Below are positions 8,110 to 14,604 of a stretch of DNA of 14,885 bases, piece after piece. Numbering within the stretch: the stretch's first letter is position 1; every line of letters begins with the position of its first letter. The translations under genes and the position numbers were made by a program. The stretch is from the NCBI GenBank assembly GCA_937892225.1, contig CALAUH010000146.1:1-14885 (forward strand), given 5' to 3'. This DNA comes from an uncultured Treponema sp. (GTDB lineage: Bacteria; Spirochaetota; Spirochaetia; Treponematales; Treponemataceae). The notes under the pieces are model-generated. The model ran no database searches and was not told where the DNA came from. It worked only from the letters and a program-made list of their open reading frames with translations.

Positions 8110-9355
8110 TGTAGTTACATTGATTATTATAGCAGTTCTCGTGATTTGTGTAGGATTTTTTTCATCATCTGAAACGGCATTTTTGTCTCTTTCTAAATTA
8201 AAAGTAAGAACTTTAGTTGAACAAAAAAAGCCGAATGCAAAACTTGTAAGCAAATTAAAAAATAATATGGAACGTCTTTTAACGACAGTTCTTGTTGGAA
8301 CAAATTTCTTAAATTCGTTGATTTCTGCAATGGCAACTGCATTGATTGTAAAAATTTTTGGCGGCGGCGGGGTAGGATATCAGACTTTTATAATGGCCTT
8401 TGTACTTACAACCTTTGGTCAGATTATTCCAAAAACTGTAGCAGCGCTTTATCCTGAAAAAACAGCAGGATTATTTTCTGTAATTTTATATTTTCTTGAA
8501 ATCATCTTTTTCCCGGTAATTATTATATTTGAATTGTTTTCATGTGCAGTAGTCTGGATAATAGAAAAAATAATTAAACCGTCAGACGCAATTGTTACAG
8601 AAGAAGAACTAAAAGCATTAATTGATGTTGGAGAAAAAGAAGGAACGATTGAAAAAAATGAAAGCAAGATGTTGAATAAACTTATTACTTTTAATGATTT
8701 ATCTGTAAATCAGATTATGAAGCATCGTGCTTTTATTTCTATGGTCGAACAGAATGCTGATTATAATACAATTAAGCAGGAATTTTTAAAATCAGGTTTT
8801 TCTACACTTCCAGTTTATAAAGAAAGTTCTGATGATATTGTAGGTGTTATAAATTATAAAAAAATGCTTACATCAGAGAATAAAGAAAAAAAAGATTTAA
8901 CGGCTGCTAAACTAATGACAGAAGTTGAATATATCCCGGGAACTTTATCGGTTTTAGAGTTGCTTCAAAGATTCCGCCAGGATGAATATAAATTTGCAGT
9001 TGTATTAAACGAGCAGGGGCAGTCTTCGGGAATTGTAACCATGGAAGATATAATGCGTGTCGTTTTTGGAAGAATGACAGATGAAAATACCTGGAATGAT
9101 TTACCTGCCGAAGATAAAATCAAACTGGTTTCTGTAAATACTTTTTTAGTTCCAGGTGAAATTAAGATTGATGATGTAAATGAAATTTTAGGATTAAAAA
9201 TTGATTCTGAAGAAATGACAACAATTGGCGGCTGGCTTTTAGAACAAATTGGCTGTTTACCAACAAGCGGTACGATTTTTAAGAAAGATAATATCATCTT
9301 TACAGCAGAAGATGTAAGCATGCGTCGTATTGTAAGTGTAAGAATACAAAAATAG
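8102..9355 (+). CDS. CNNM/CorC (TlyC) family transporter-like protein, second paralogue
   Basis: A 417-aa paralogue of the preceding gene with the same layout: CNNM membrane domain (about 1-160; SSSETAFLSLSKLKVR and FGQIIPKT), a CBS pair (about 200-322) and a CorC_HlyC domain (about 340-417). The conserved CBS junction has changed: IMVPRTKI of the first paralogue is IMKHRAFI here, and DEYSGTDGLIT is NEQGQSSGIVT, so nucleotide or Mg2+ sensing may differ. The start ATG lies inside the end of the upstream gene (ATGAGTGATG), which points to translational coupling. The family dimerises, so a heterodimer with the first paralogue is a reasonable inference. A similar adjacent pair of 'hemolysin' genes occurs in other treponemes. 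Its TAG stop at 9353-9355 directly abuts the stop codon of the convergent omptin gene. Confidence 0.88.
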   Translation: MSDVVTLIIIAVLVICVGFFSSSETAFLSLSKLKVRTLVEQKKPNAKLVSKLKNNMERLLTTVLVGTNFLNSLISAMATALIVKIFGGGGVGYQTFIMAFVLTTFGQIIPKTVAALYPEKTAGLFSVILYFLEIIFFPVIIIFELFSCAVVWIIEKIIKPSDAIVTEEELKALIDVGEKEGTIEKNESKMLNKLITFNDLSVNQIMKHRAFISMVEQNADYNTIKQEFLKSGFSTLPVYKESSDDIVGVINYKKMLTSENKEKKDLTAAKLMTEVEYIPGTLSVLELLQRFRQDEYKFAVVLNEQGQSSGIVTMEDIMRVVFGRMTDENTWNDLPAEDKIKLVSVNTFLVPGEIKIDDVNEILGLKIDSEEMTTIGGWLLEQIGCLPTSGTIFKKDNIIFTAEDVSMRRIVSVRIQK

Positions 9356-10297
9356 TTATAAATTAAAACAATATTTATAATTTATGCCAAAAGAATATAA
9401 AAATCTTGAAGAACCTCCTTTACTGCTTACTAATAACCAGCTGTAATCAGAAAAAGAAAATTCTTCATCATAATAAGATGTATAAGTTTTTCCTTTTGAT
9501 TTAGGCATATAAGAAATACTTGCATCTAAGCTTATAATGTTATTTGAAAAAGTCCATTGCATTTTTGCACTTGCCCTGGAATTTAAAGCAAAAACCATAA
9601 AATCATTAAAAATTGAATATCTTTTGTAATGAATATCGTAGGCATCGCAGAAAGACAGACACGGACTAAAAGCTGCGTCTATATAAAAAGAAAAATTATT
9701 TTTTGAAAAAGCAGAAGATAATCCCAAAAAAATTGTATTTACGAATTGTTCATAATCAATTATCTGGCCTTTTAAATAATTAATATTATAATCATTCGAT
9801 TTATATTTTGTATATCCGTCGGTTGATTCAAATTTAATTAAATTAAAAGAATATTCAGCAAACGGAGATAAAGAAAAATTATCACTTATAGCAATTTTCT
9901 GTCCGAAATCAAAACAAATGGAATTATAGAAAGAAAGTTTATTGTTGTGTTCAGAATAATTTGTCCGTTCGTAAGGATTTTCTCCAGTTCCAGCCTGATT
10001 CAGCCAGTCAGAATCTTTCATTATTCCAGAAGCTTTTGAAAATGCAGAAGAATACTTTATATCAAGAAAAAGATTATTTGTAAAAAGAAAAGTGCTTTGA
10101 ATGTTCAATAATGAAATATTTTGAATCGGCCATTCAAGTTTGCTAAGCTGATTGTCAGTATTTGGACAGGTTGAATCAAAAACAAATTCATTGATTTTTC
10201 CGTTTAATAATGAATAACCTGAAGATAAAGAGAATTCAACTGCATAAATACTGCAAAATGAGAAAATTAAACATAAAGATAAAAATGTTTTTTTCAT
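9356..10297 (-). CDS. Omptin-family outer-membrane aspartyl protease
   Basis: A 313-aa protein with a Sec signal peptide (about residues 1-19, cleavage near IYA-V) and alternating beta-barrel strands. By-eye alignment with E. coli OmpT is convincing. GKINE (33-37) matches OmpT GKTKE with Glu27. LSKLEW (51-56) matches VSQLDW. KDSDWL (94-99) carries the Asp83/Asp85 pair as Asp95/Asp97. The stretch from residue 181 to DIHY (221-224) aligns with one inserted residue and carries the Asp210/His212 pair as Asp221/His223. All four catalytic residues are therefore present. Omptins cleave surface peptides, usually at basic sites. The LPS-binding positions Glu136, Arg138 and Arg175 of OmpT appear as Phe151, Leu153 and Phe185. 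The gene starts 3 nt after the stop of the pseudouridine synthase gene and has no clear Shine-Dalgarno site, suggesting translational coupling. It might otherwise be labelled hypothetical. Confidence 0.85.
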   Translation of the reverse strand: MKKTFLSLCLIFSFCSIYAVEFSLSSGYSLLNGKINEFVFDSTCPNTDNQLSKLEWPIQNISLLNIQSTFLFTNNLFLDIKYSSAFSKASGIMKDSDWLNQAGTGENPYERTNYSEHNNKLSFYNSICFDFGQKIAISDNFSLSPFAEYSFNLIKFESTDGYTKYKSNDYNINYLKGQIIDYEQFVNTIFLGLSSAFSKNNFSFYIDAAFSPCLSFCDAYDIHYKRYSIFNDFMVFALNSRASAKMQWTFSNNIISLDASISYMPKSKGKTYTSYYDEEFSFSDYSWLLVSSKGGSSRFLYSFGINYKYCFNL

Positions 10298-10300
10298 AGT

Positions 10301-11050
10301 TTATGCAAGAGGATCCACATTGAATATTTTTGCAAGCTGTTTTCTTGTAGCTTCCATATCTTTTGGATACGGTGCTGTAAAAATCATCTTTTCATTTGTA
10401 ACAGGATGCGCAAATTCAATTTTATAGGCATGAAGGGCAAGTCTGCTTAATAACGGACGTTCTTCTTCAGTTTCGCCATTCCACTTCTTTTTTATTTCGC
10501 TTAAACGCACTGGTTTCTGGTTTCCGCTGTACAAAGGGTCACATACAATACTTAAACCGTTTTGTGCAAGATGAACGCGAATCTGATGAGTTCTTCCTGT
10601 AACAGGTTTTGCTTCTATCCATGAATAAGGTCCGCAGTTACCTATAAGACGGAAATCTGTTACAGAAGGTTTACCGTGTCTTTTGTCCGGAATAGTTCTG
10701 TGACGTGCATCACCGTCTGGTAAAAGTGCTAAATCAACATGAAGATTTTCCCACAAAGGATGACCATATACCAATGCGTGATATGTTTTATGTACAAGTC
10801 TTTTTTCAAACTGCATTGAAAGAGATTTCTGTGCTTCTGGAGTTCTTGCGTAAATTATTAAACCAGAAGTGTCTTTGTCCAGTCGGTGAACTGCAAGTAA
10901 TTTTCCGAATTCTTCTTCTGCAAGTAAATCCAGTCGTGGTTCATCAGGATTATATCTGTCTGCTGCAATTAAAAGACCGCTTTTTTTGTTTAAAACGACG
11001 AGATTTTCATCACTAAAAATTACACTATAATTGGAATTTTGATTTTTCAT
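10301..11050 (-). CDS. RluA-family RNA pseudouridine synthase
   Basis: A 249-aa enzyme that isomerises uridine to pseudouridine in rRNA or tRNA. Residues 55-63 hold HRLDKDTSG with catalytic Asp58, the RluA/RsuA-superfamily signature, and GRTHQIRVH (152-160) is the conserved C-terminal motif of the RluA branch. There is no N-terminal S4 RNA-binding domain; the chain enters the catalytic core directly (VIFSDENLVVLNKKSGLL), as in RluA/TruC-like short members, so the exact target site cannot be assigned. It heads a two-gene unit with the omptin gene. The start codon lies within 7-10 nt of TATAAT boxes and has no Shine-Dalgarno sequence, pointing to leaderless or near-leaderless translation. Confidence 0.93.
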   Translation of the reverse strand: MKNQNSNYSVIFSDENLVVLNKKSGLLIAADRYNPDEPRLDLLAEEEFGKLLAVHRLDKDTSGLIIYARTPEAQKSLSMQFEKRLVHKTYHALVYGHPLWENLHVDLALLPDGDARHRTIPDKRHGKPSVTDFRLIGNCGPYSWIEAKPVTGRTHQIRVHLAQNGLSIVCDPLYSGNQKPVRLSEIKKKWNGETEEERPLLSRLALHAYKIEFAHPVTNEKMIFTAPYPKDMEATRKQLAKIFNVDPLA

Positions 11051-11073
11051 TATGATGATTATATCAAATTATA
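11051..11073 (-). promoter_or_regulatory. Promoter boxes touching the pseudouridine synthase ATG
   Basis: On the minus strand two perfect TATAAT boxes occur, at 11073-11068 and 11063-11058. The nearer one is followed by seven bases (CATCATA) and then the ATG at 11050. Transcription from it would start on or next to the ATG; from the other, the leader would be about 10 nt. No -35 is convincing. No purine-rich ribosome binding site precedes the start. The arrangement mirrors that at purL. Confidence 0.5.
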
Positions 11074-11105
11074 AGAATTAAAAATAGTGTTTAAGAGAAA
11101 TTCCC

Positions 11106-11160
11106 CATATCTAAAAAATATCGGAAAAAAAGTTAAAAAAAAAGTTGACTTCTAGATATG
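11106..11160. repeat. Inverted repeat CATATCTA / TAGATATG flanking the porin -35
   Basis: CATATCTA at 11106-11113 and its exact reverse complement TAGATATG at 11153-11160 lie 47 bp apart, start to start. The second copy is in the spacer between the -35 and -10 boxes. The spacing, about four and a half helical turns, could suit a repressor binding two sites. It is only an 8-bp match in AT-rich DNA, so chance is possible. Confidence 0.35.
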
Positions 11161-11173
11161 CCCATGTTAGTAT
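11145..11173 (+). promoter_or_regulatory. Strong extended -10 promoter of the porin-like gene
   Basis: TTGACT (11145-11150, five of six to the -35 consensus) is separated by 17 bp from TAGTAT (11168-11173), which has an upstream TG at the extended -10 position (11165-11166). A-rich tracts at 11118-11143 upstream resemble an UP element. Predicted transcription start is near 11180, giving a leader of about 66 nt. Confidence 0.7.
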
Positions 11174-11185
11174 TAAATATAAAGG

Positions 11186-11215
11186 AAATACGCGAAAAAC
11201 CGTTGGTTTGTATTT
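11186..11215 (+). promoter_or_regulatory. Hairpin in the porin mRNA leader
   Basis: AAATAC (11186-11191) pairs with GTATTT (11210-11215), and AAACC (11197-11201) with GGTTT (11205-11209) around a GTT loop, leaving a five-base bulge on the left arm. It sits near the predicted 5' end of the mRNA, upstream of the GGAGGA ribosome binding site at 11231-11236, where such structures often protect abundant mRNAs from decay. Confidence 0.45.
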
Positions 11216-11245
11216 TCTCAGAAAAAAAAAGGAGGATTTTTTCAA

Positions 11246-12373
11246 ATGAAAAAAATCTTAGGAATTATTGCAGCAGGTGCTTTAATCGCAACTTCTGTAT
11301 TTGCAGCTGATGTATCAGCTAAAGTAAAATTCTATGGTGATTTATTTAATTATAATGGAACAGACGTTTCTTTATTACAGTTAAATAACCATCAGTCACA
11401 TGACTGGGAACCAGACTTCGCTTTCTCTTTCTCAGATGACAAAGCTGGTGCAGCTATTGCATTAAAAACTGCTGACGAATGGGGTTCTGGACAGCCAGAA
11501 ACAACAACAAACTGGAATATCTGGTTCAAACCATTTGATAGCCTTAAGATTAATCTTGGTAAAGTTGATGTTGCTTTGAACAAAGAAACAATTGACTGGT
11601 CTACAAACTCTAACGTTGCTAACAACGCTGGATACGGTGTAGAATTTGGTACTGGTGGACTTTCTCTTGGTTTATACTTAGATCAGGGATTCGGAACACC
11701 ATGGTTCACAAAATCTGGTATCGGCCAGACAGCTTTCAAAGCTGCTTACGGTGCTGATTTCGGTACAATCGCTGCTTTGTTCAGATTCAAACAGGTAAAA
11801 AATCCAGCTGTAGCTGCTGTTCCTGCAAAACATCATTATGAATTTAATCCAGAAACAGGTTTAGCTGATGCTAAAGATGATATTCCTGCTGTAGCTGCAA
11901 AAGATGCTGAAACAATCAATTCTATCGAAGCTGGTATCGGTTATACACTCGGTGGTTTCGTAGATGGATTAAACGCATTCGTAGATGGTAAACTTGTAAT
12001 GGAAGGTGATGCAAAATCTGTAGTAGCTGATGAATTCGTAGCTTACTCAGCAGGTGACTTAACATTAAAAGTTTACTTCGCTGAAACAATTGGTCTTGGA
12101 GATAAAACAACATTCGGTTTGAATTACAAAGCTAGAGTTGATTATAACTTAGGTTCAAATGGAATCTATTTCTATTCAGCTTGTGGAGATGTATGTGCTC
12201 TTGACGCTGTAAAAGATGGAGCTGCTGTAAACCCAATTACATTCAAACCTGGTATTACAGGATCTTGTGGTGCTATGTCTTGGGAACTCCCAGTAGAAAT
12301 GAAACTCGAATTATTAGCTGATAAAACAAACTTCAAAGTTTCTGTACCAGTTAATTTCACAGTTAATTTCTAA
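11246..12373 (+). CDS. Porin-like outer-membrane beta-barrel protein, probably abundant
   Basis: A 375-aa exported protein. A clean Sec signal peptide (MKKILGIIAAGALIATSVFA) is cleaved after Ala20. The mature chain alternates short amphipathic strands with polar turns and ends in FKVSVPVNFTVNF, a C-terminal aromatic beta-signal for insertion by the BAM machinery. An early strand (KVKFYGDLFNYNG) and strands such as GYGVEFGTGGLSLGLYLD and FGLNYKARVDYNL look like a porin. Residues about 190-225 form an Ala/Pro/Lys/Asp-rich insertion with the related segments NPAVAAVPAKHH and IPAVAAKDAE, probably an exposed loop. High expression is inferred from the extended -10 promoter, the ideal GGAGGA ribosome binding site, restricted codon use and a strong terminator. 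No family assignment beyond spirochaetal barrel/porin-like; channel activity is inferred. Confidence 0.75.
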   Translation: MKKILGIIAAGALIATSVFAADVSAKVKFYGDLFNYNGTDVSLLQLNNHQSHDWEPDFAFSFSDDKAGAAIALKTADEWGSGQPETTTNWNIWFKPFDSLKINLGKVDVALNKETIDWSTNSNVANNAGYGVEFGTGGLSLGLYLDQGFGTPWFTKSGIGQTAFKAAYGADFGTIAALFRFKQVKNPAVAAVPAKHHYEFNPETGLADAKDDIPAVAAKDAETINSIEAGIGYTLGGFVDGLNAFVDGKLVMEGDAKSVVADEFVAYSAGDLTLKVYFAETIGLGDKTTFGLNYKARVDYNLGSNGIYFYSACGDVCALDAVKDGAAVNPITFKPGITGSCGAMSWELPVEMKLELLADKTNFKVSVPVNFTVNF

Positions 12374-12379
12374 TTTGCT

Positions 12380-12396
12380 GTTAGTTAATTCCTAAC
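12380..12396 (+). repeat. Small hairpin after the porin stop
   Basis: GTTAG (12380-12384) and CTAAC (12392-12396) form a short stem around a 7-nt AT-rich loop, directly upstream of the main terminator. It is weak and may only add to 3'-end structure. Confidence 0.3.
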
Positions 12397-12402
12397 AAAA
12401 AT

Positions 12403-12440
12403 AAAAAGACCGTTTCGAAAGAAACGGTCTTTTTATTTTT
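12403..12440 (+). terminator. Strong intrinsic terminator of the porin gene
   Basis: AAAAAGACCGTTTC (12403-12416), a GAAA tetraloop (12417-12420) and GAAACGGTCTTTTT (12421-12434) form a perfect 14-bp stem followed by a further T-rich tract to 12440. The A-tract before the stem means it could work in both directions. It ends the single-gene porin transcript. Confidence 0.93.
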
Positions 12441-12456
12441 AAATAAGTTGTAAACA

Positions 12457-12502
12457 GAGGGGACGGTTCTGTTAATTTTTAAGAGACCCGTCCCCTTTTT
12501 TA
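12457..12502. repeat. GGGGACGG...CCGTCCCC hairpin, REP-like element or second terminator
   Basis: AGGGGACGG (12458-12466) pairs exactly with CCGTCCCCT (12488-12496). The inner sequences GGTTCT and AGAGACC partly extend the stem with a bulge, and a T run follows. Its high GC content stands out. Elements of the form GGGGACGGTTCT... are, to my memory, dispersed in many bacterial genomes near Y1/REP-type transposases. No transposase is present here. It could equally act as a second terminator. Confidence 0.55.
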
Positions 12503-12548
12503 TCTATATATAAGAAAACTCTTATTTTATATAGGGGGTTTTACCTAT

Positions 12549-12558
12549 GGGGGGGGGG
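12549..12558 (+). repeat. G10 homopolymer upstream of the surface lipoprotein gene
   Basis: Ten consecutive G in an AT-rich intergenic region, 79 nt before the lipoprotein ATG at 12638. A shorter G5 lies at 12534-12538. G tracts of this length change by slipped-strand mispairing. In Treponema pallidum such tracts near promoters of tpr and other surface genes are known to alter expression. Here it lies about 10 bp upstream of a plausible -35 position. Confidence 0.6.
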
Positions 12559-12581
12559 AGAAATTTCTGTGTTATCATTAC

Positions 12582-12602
12582 ATATCTATATATTATAGAT
12601 AT
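12582..12602. repeat. AT palindrome overlapping the lipoprotein promoter region
   Basis: ATATCTATA (12582-12590) and TATAGATAT (12594-12602) are perfect inverted arms around TAT. The core TATTAT at 12591-12596 is the best -10 candidate for the downstream lipoprotein gene, so the palindrome could be an operator, though AT-only repeats arise easily. The -35 position (about 12568-12573, TGTGTT) is poor. Confidence 0.35.
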
Positions 12603-12637
12603 ATATTAAATCAAAATAACGTTTTTTGGAGGTAGAA

Positions 12638-14266
12638 ATGAAAAAAGTTATTTTATTAAGTTCGTTGGTTTTAGCATTCTTAAGTTTTTCTTGTCAGAAA
12701 GACATTGCTAAAAATACAAATGAAATAAAAGTTGACCCAAATGCAAGCTTTTATTTGGCTAAAACAAAGGTTACATTACCAACAGTTAATGGTAAACAGG
12801 AACCTGAATTTATCAGTTCAACAGCTGACTACACAAATAGAATAATGTATTTTAAATACAAGATTGGTCATGTTGATGATTGTTTAATGCAGAGACTTGG
12901 TAGTACGATTGAATTTACTGGAAGTGAAATTAATCTTTCTGTAACAGAAACTACTGTTACAGGTAAAGAGTTGTCTGAAGGTTGTACATCATATGTTAGT
13001 ACAACTAAAACTGTAGATTCAACAGCAACAACAGATTCTACTGAATATAAATTAAATGGTGATTCAGTTTCTAAAAGTGTTTCTGTAATGACAAAACAGG
13101 GTGGTGATTTATTAGAAAGAATTAAAAATGCATCAAGTAAATTACAGTTAGATACATCAGATTCATCTAGTTCAAGTAGAAATACTACTGCAATGACTGA
13201 ATCTATTCAGAAATCTTTTACAAATGAAACATCTGTATTTAATAAAATTTCTGTAACAACTGATTATGATGTTTCAAAATTTATTAAAGGAAAATACTAT
13301 TCATGGGGTATTTATGCAGATATAGATGTTTATCAGGTTATCGGTATAAGCTTTGACGGTAAAAATGTTGTACTTAATTCAATCGTAGATGAAATTGATG
13401 AAAAAAGAATCGGTATGAAATTAGTATGGTCAAATGATAATAATTTCCCTGTTGGTTCAGAATATCAGGTAATACCATTAGAAACAATTAATCCTAATAT
13501 TAATGAATATAAACAAGATGGTTCAGAAGAATATCCATATATTATTTATACAAAAAATGATTTTGATACAATGGTTGTAAATGCAAATGCAGATAAATGT
13601 TTTAAACTTAATACAGATATTGATTTAAATAATAAAAATGAGGGTACAAGATTTTCTACTTTTACAGGTAGTTTCGATGGTCAGGGATATAGAATTTATA
13701 CTAAAGATTTAACAAAAGGAAGTATTAAGTTTTGTACAACAAATAAAGGTACTATAAGTAATATTCAATATGAAGTATTTAATCTTCTTTGTGATACAAA
13801 CGATACAACTGGTGTAATTGAAAATATAAATAAAAAAAATAATGTTACAAAGTCAGCTACTTTTAGTGAAACTTATTATGGTTTATGTATTACAAATAAA
13901 GGAACTATAACAGATTATTGTTTAGACGGTCTTACACTTGATTTTGGTAGTTCTTGTAGCTATCCAAGTTCAGCGGCATTTCATTTTTATGGAATTTGTA
14001 AAACAAATTCTGGTAATGTTTATAATTCTGGTATTAAAAATGTTTCAATAAAATATAATGCCCCTTTAATTCAGGCTCAGGCTGATCCTGGAGATTTTGC
14101 ACCACATTTCTTTATTTATTATTATGCTGAAACTAATGCTAATACAGGACTTTTTTCTAATTGTTTTGGTTCTGTTAATCAGAGTAATTTTAAATATGTT
14201 GGTAATTCTAATTATCACAAACCTGTATTTGTTAATATTGGAACTAATAAAGGTAAAATAGAATAA
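12638..14266 (+). CDS. Surface lipoprotein with GLUG/beta-helix repeats
   Basis: Start at the ATG at 12638, five bases after GGAGG (12628-12632); an upstream TTG at 12626 overlaps that site. The 542-aa product begins MKKVILLSSLVLAFLSFSC, a loose spirochaetal lipobox with lipidated Cys19. Residues about 30-290 are an unrecognised domain with a Ser/Thr-rich stretch (about 170-190) and a conserved-looking aromatic block, KGKYYSWGIYADIDVYQVIG (217-236). From about 297 to the end it resembles GLUG-motif right-handed beta-helices: FTGSFDGQGYRI (342-353), followed by spaced TTNKGTI, ITNKGTI, KTNSGNV, NTGLFSN and GTNKGKI units. At least nine cysteines occur in the exported chain, unusual for a surface protein. 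A role in adhesion or host contact is an inference from beta-helix surface proteins in general. A paralogous lipoprotein follows after 14 nt. Confidence 0.75.
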   Translation: MKKVILLSSLVLAFLSFSCQKDIAKNTNEIKVDPNASFYLAKTKVTLPTVNGKQEPEFISSTADYTNRIMYFKYKIGHVDDCLMQRLGSTIEFTGSEINLSVTETTVTGKELSEGCTSYVSTTKTVDSTATTDSTEYKLNGDSVSKSVSVMTKQGGDLLERIKNASSKLQLDTSDSSSSSRNTTAMTESIQKSFTNETSVFNKISVTTDYDVSKFIKGKYYSWGIYADIDVYQVIGISFDGKNVVLNSIVDEIDEKRIGMKLVWSNDNNFPVGSEYQVIPLETINPNINEYKQDGSEEYPYIIYTKNDFDTMVVNANADKCFKLNTDIDLNNKNEGTRFSTFTGSFDGQGYRIYTKDLTKGSIKFCTTNKGTISNIQYEVFNLLCDTNDTTGVIENINKKNNVTKSATFSETYYGLCITNKGTITDYCLDGLTLDFGSSCSYPSSAAFHFYGICKTNSGNVYNSGIKNVSIKYNAPLIQAQADPGDFAPHFFIYYYAETNANTGLFSNCFGSVNQSNFKYVGNSNYHKPVFVNIGTNKGKIE

Positions 14267-14280
14267 TAGGAGAAATAACA

Positions 14281-14604
14281 ATGAAAAAAATAAATATATT
14301 ATTAAGTTTATTAGCATTATCTTTTGTGGTTACATCTTGTGGTAAAGAACCTGGTGTTGATTCTTTAGGTATAGATGATTCGGCTTCGTATTATTTAAGA
14401 GATACAAAAATTGTTGCTCCTTCAGAAAATGTTTCTGAACCAGTATTTGTAGATTCTGTAAAAAGTGGAAATTCTCTTTTTGTACAGTATAAGTTAGGAA
14501 CTATTAAAAAATCTTTTATTGAAAAAATTTTATTTATCATTAATTTTAAATTATCTTCTTTAAATAATGTATTTTTTTATTTAATAGTAAATTATGTATC
14601 CTAA
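14281..14604 (+). CDS. Second lipoprotein of the same family, apparently truncated
   Basis: AGGAG (14268-14272) lies 8 nt before the ATG. The 107-aa product has a lipoprotein signal ending VVTSC (Cys20). Its N-terminus parallels the preceding protein: SYYLRDTKIVAPS with SFYLAKTKVTLPT, EPVFVDSV with EPEFISST, and SLFVQYKLGTIKKSFIEKI with IMYFKYKIGHVDDCLMQRL. After about residue 83 the match ends and the chain becomes an AT-driven hydrophobic tail (LFIINFKLSSLNNVFFYLIV) that does not resemble the paralogue. The full-length relative has more than 500 residues, so this copy is cut off between about 14530 and 14594. The cause is either a recombination event or an assembly join, since the following gene looks foreign. 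Confidence 0.6.
   Translation: MKKINILLSLLALSFVVTSCGKEPGVDSLGIDDSASYYLRDTKIVAPSENVSEPVFVDSVKSGNSLFVQYKLGTIKKSFIEKILFIINFKLSSLNNVFFYLIVNYVS

Noticed and set aside
6841..9355. True hemolysins (as TlyC annotation often implies)
   Set aside because: CNNM membrane domain plus CBS pair plus CorC_HlyC is an ion-transport architecture; no toxin feature is seen.
12846..13360. MACPF or other pore-forming toxin domain in the lipoprotein
   Set aside because: The Ser/Thr-rich stretch and WGIYADIDVY block are suggestive only; no known pore-forming signature is present.
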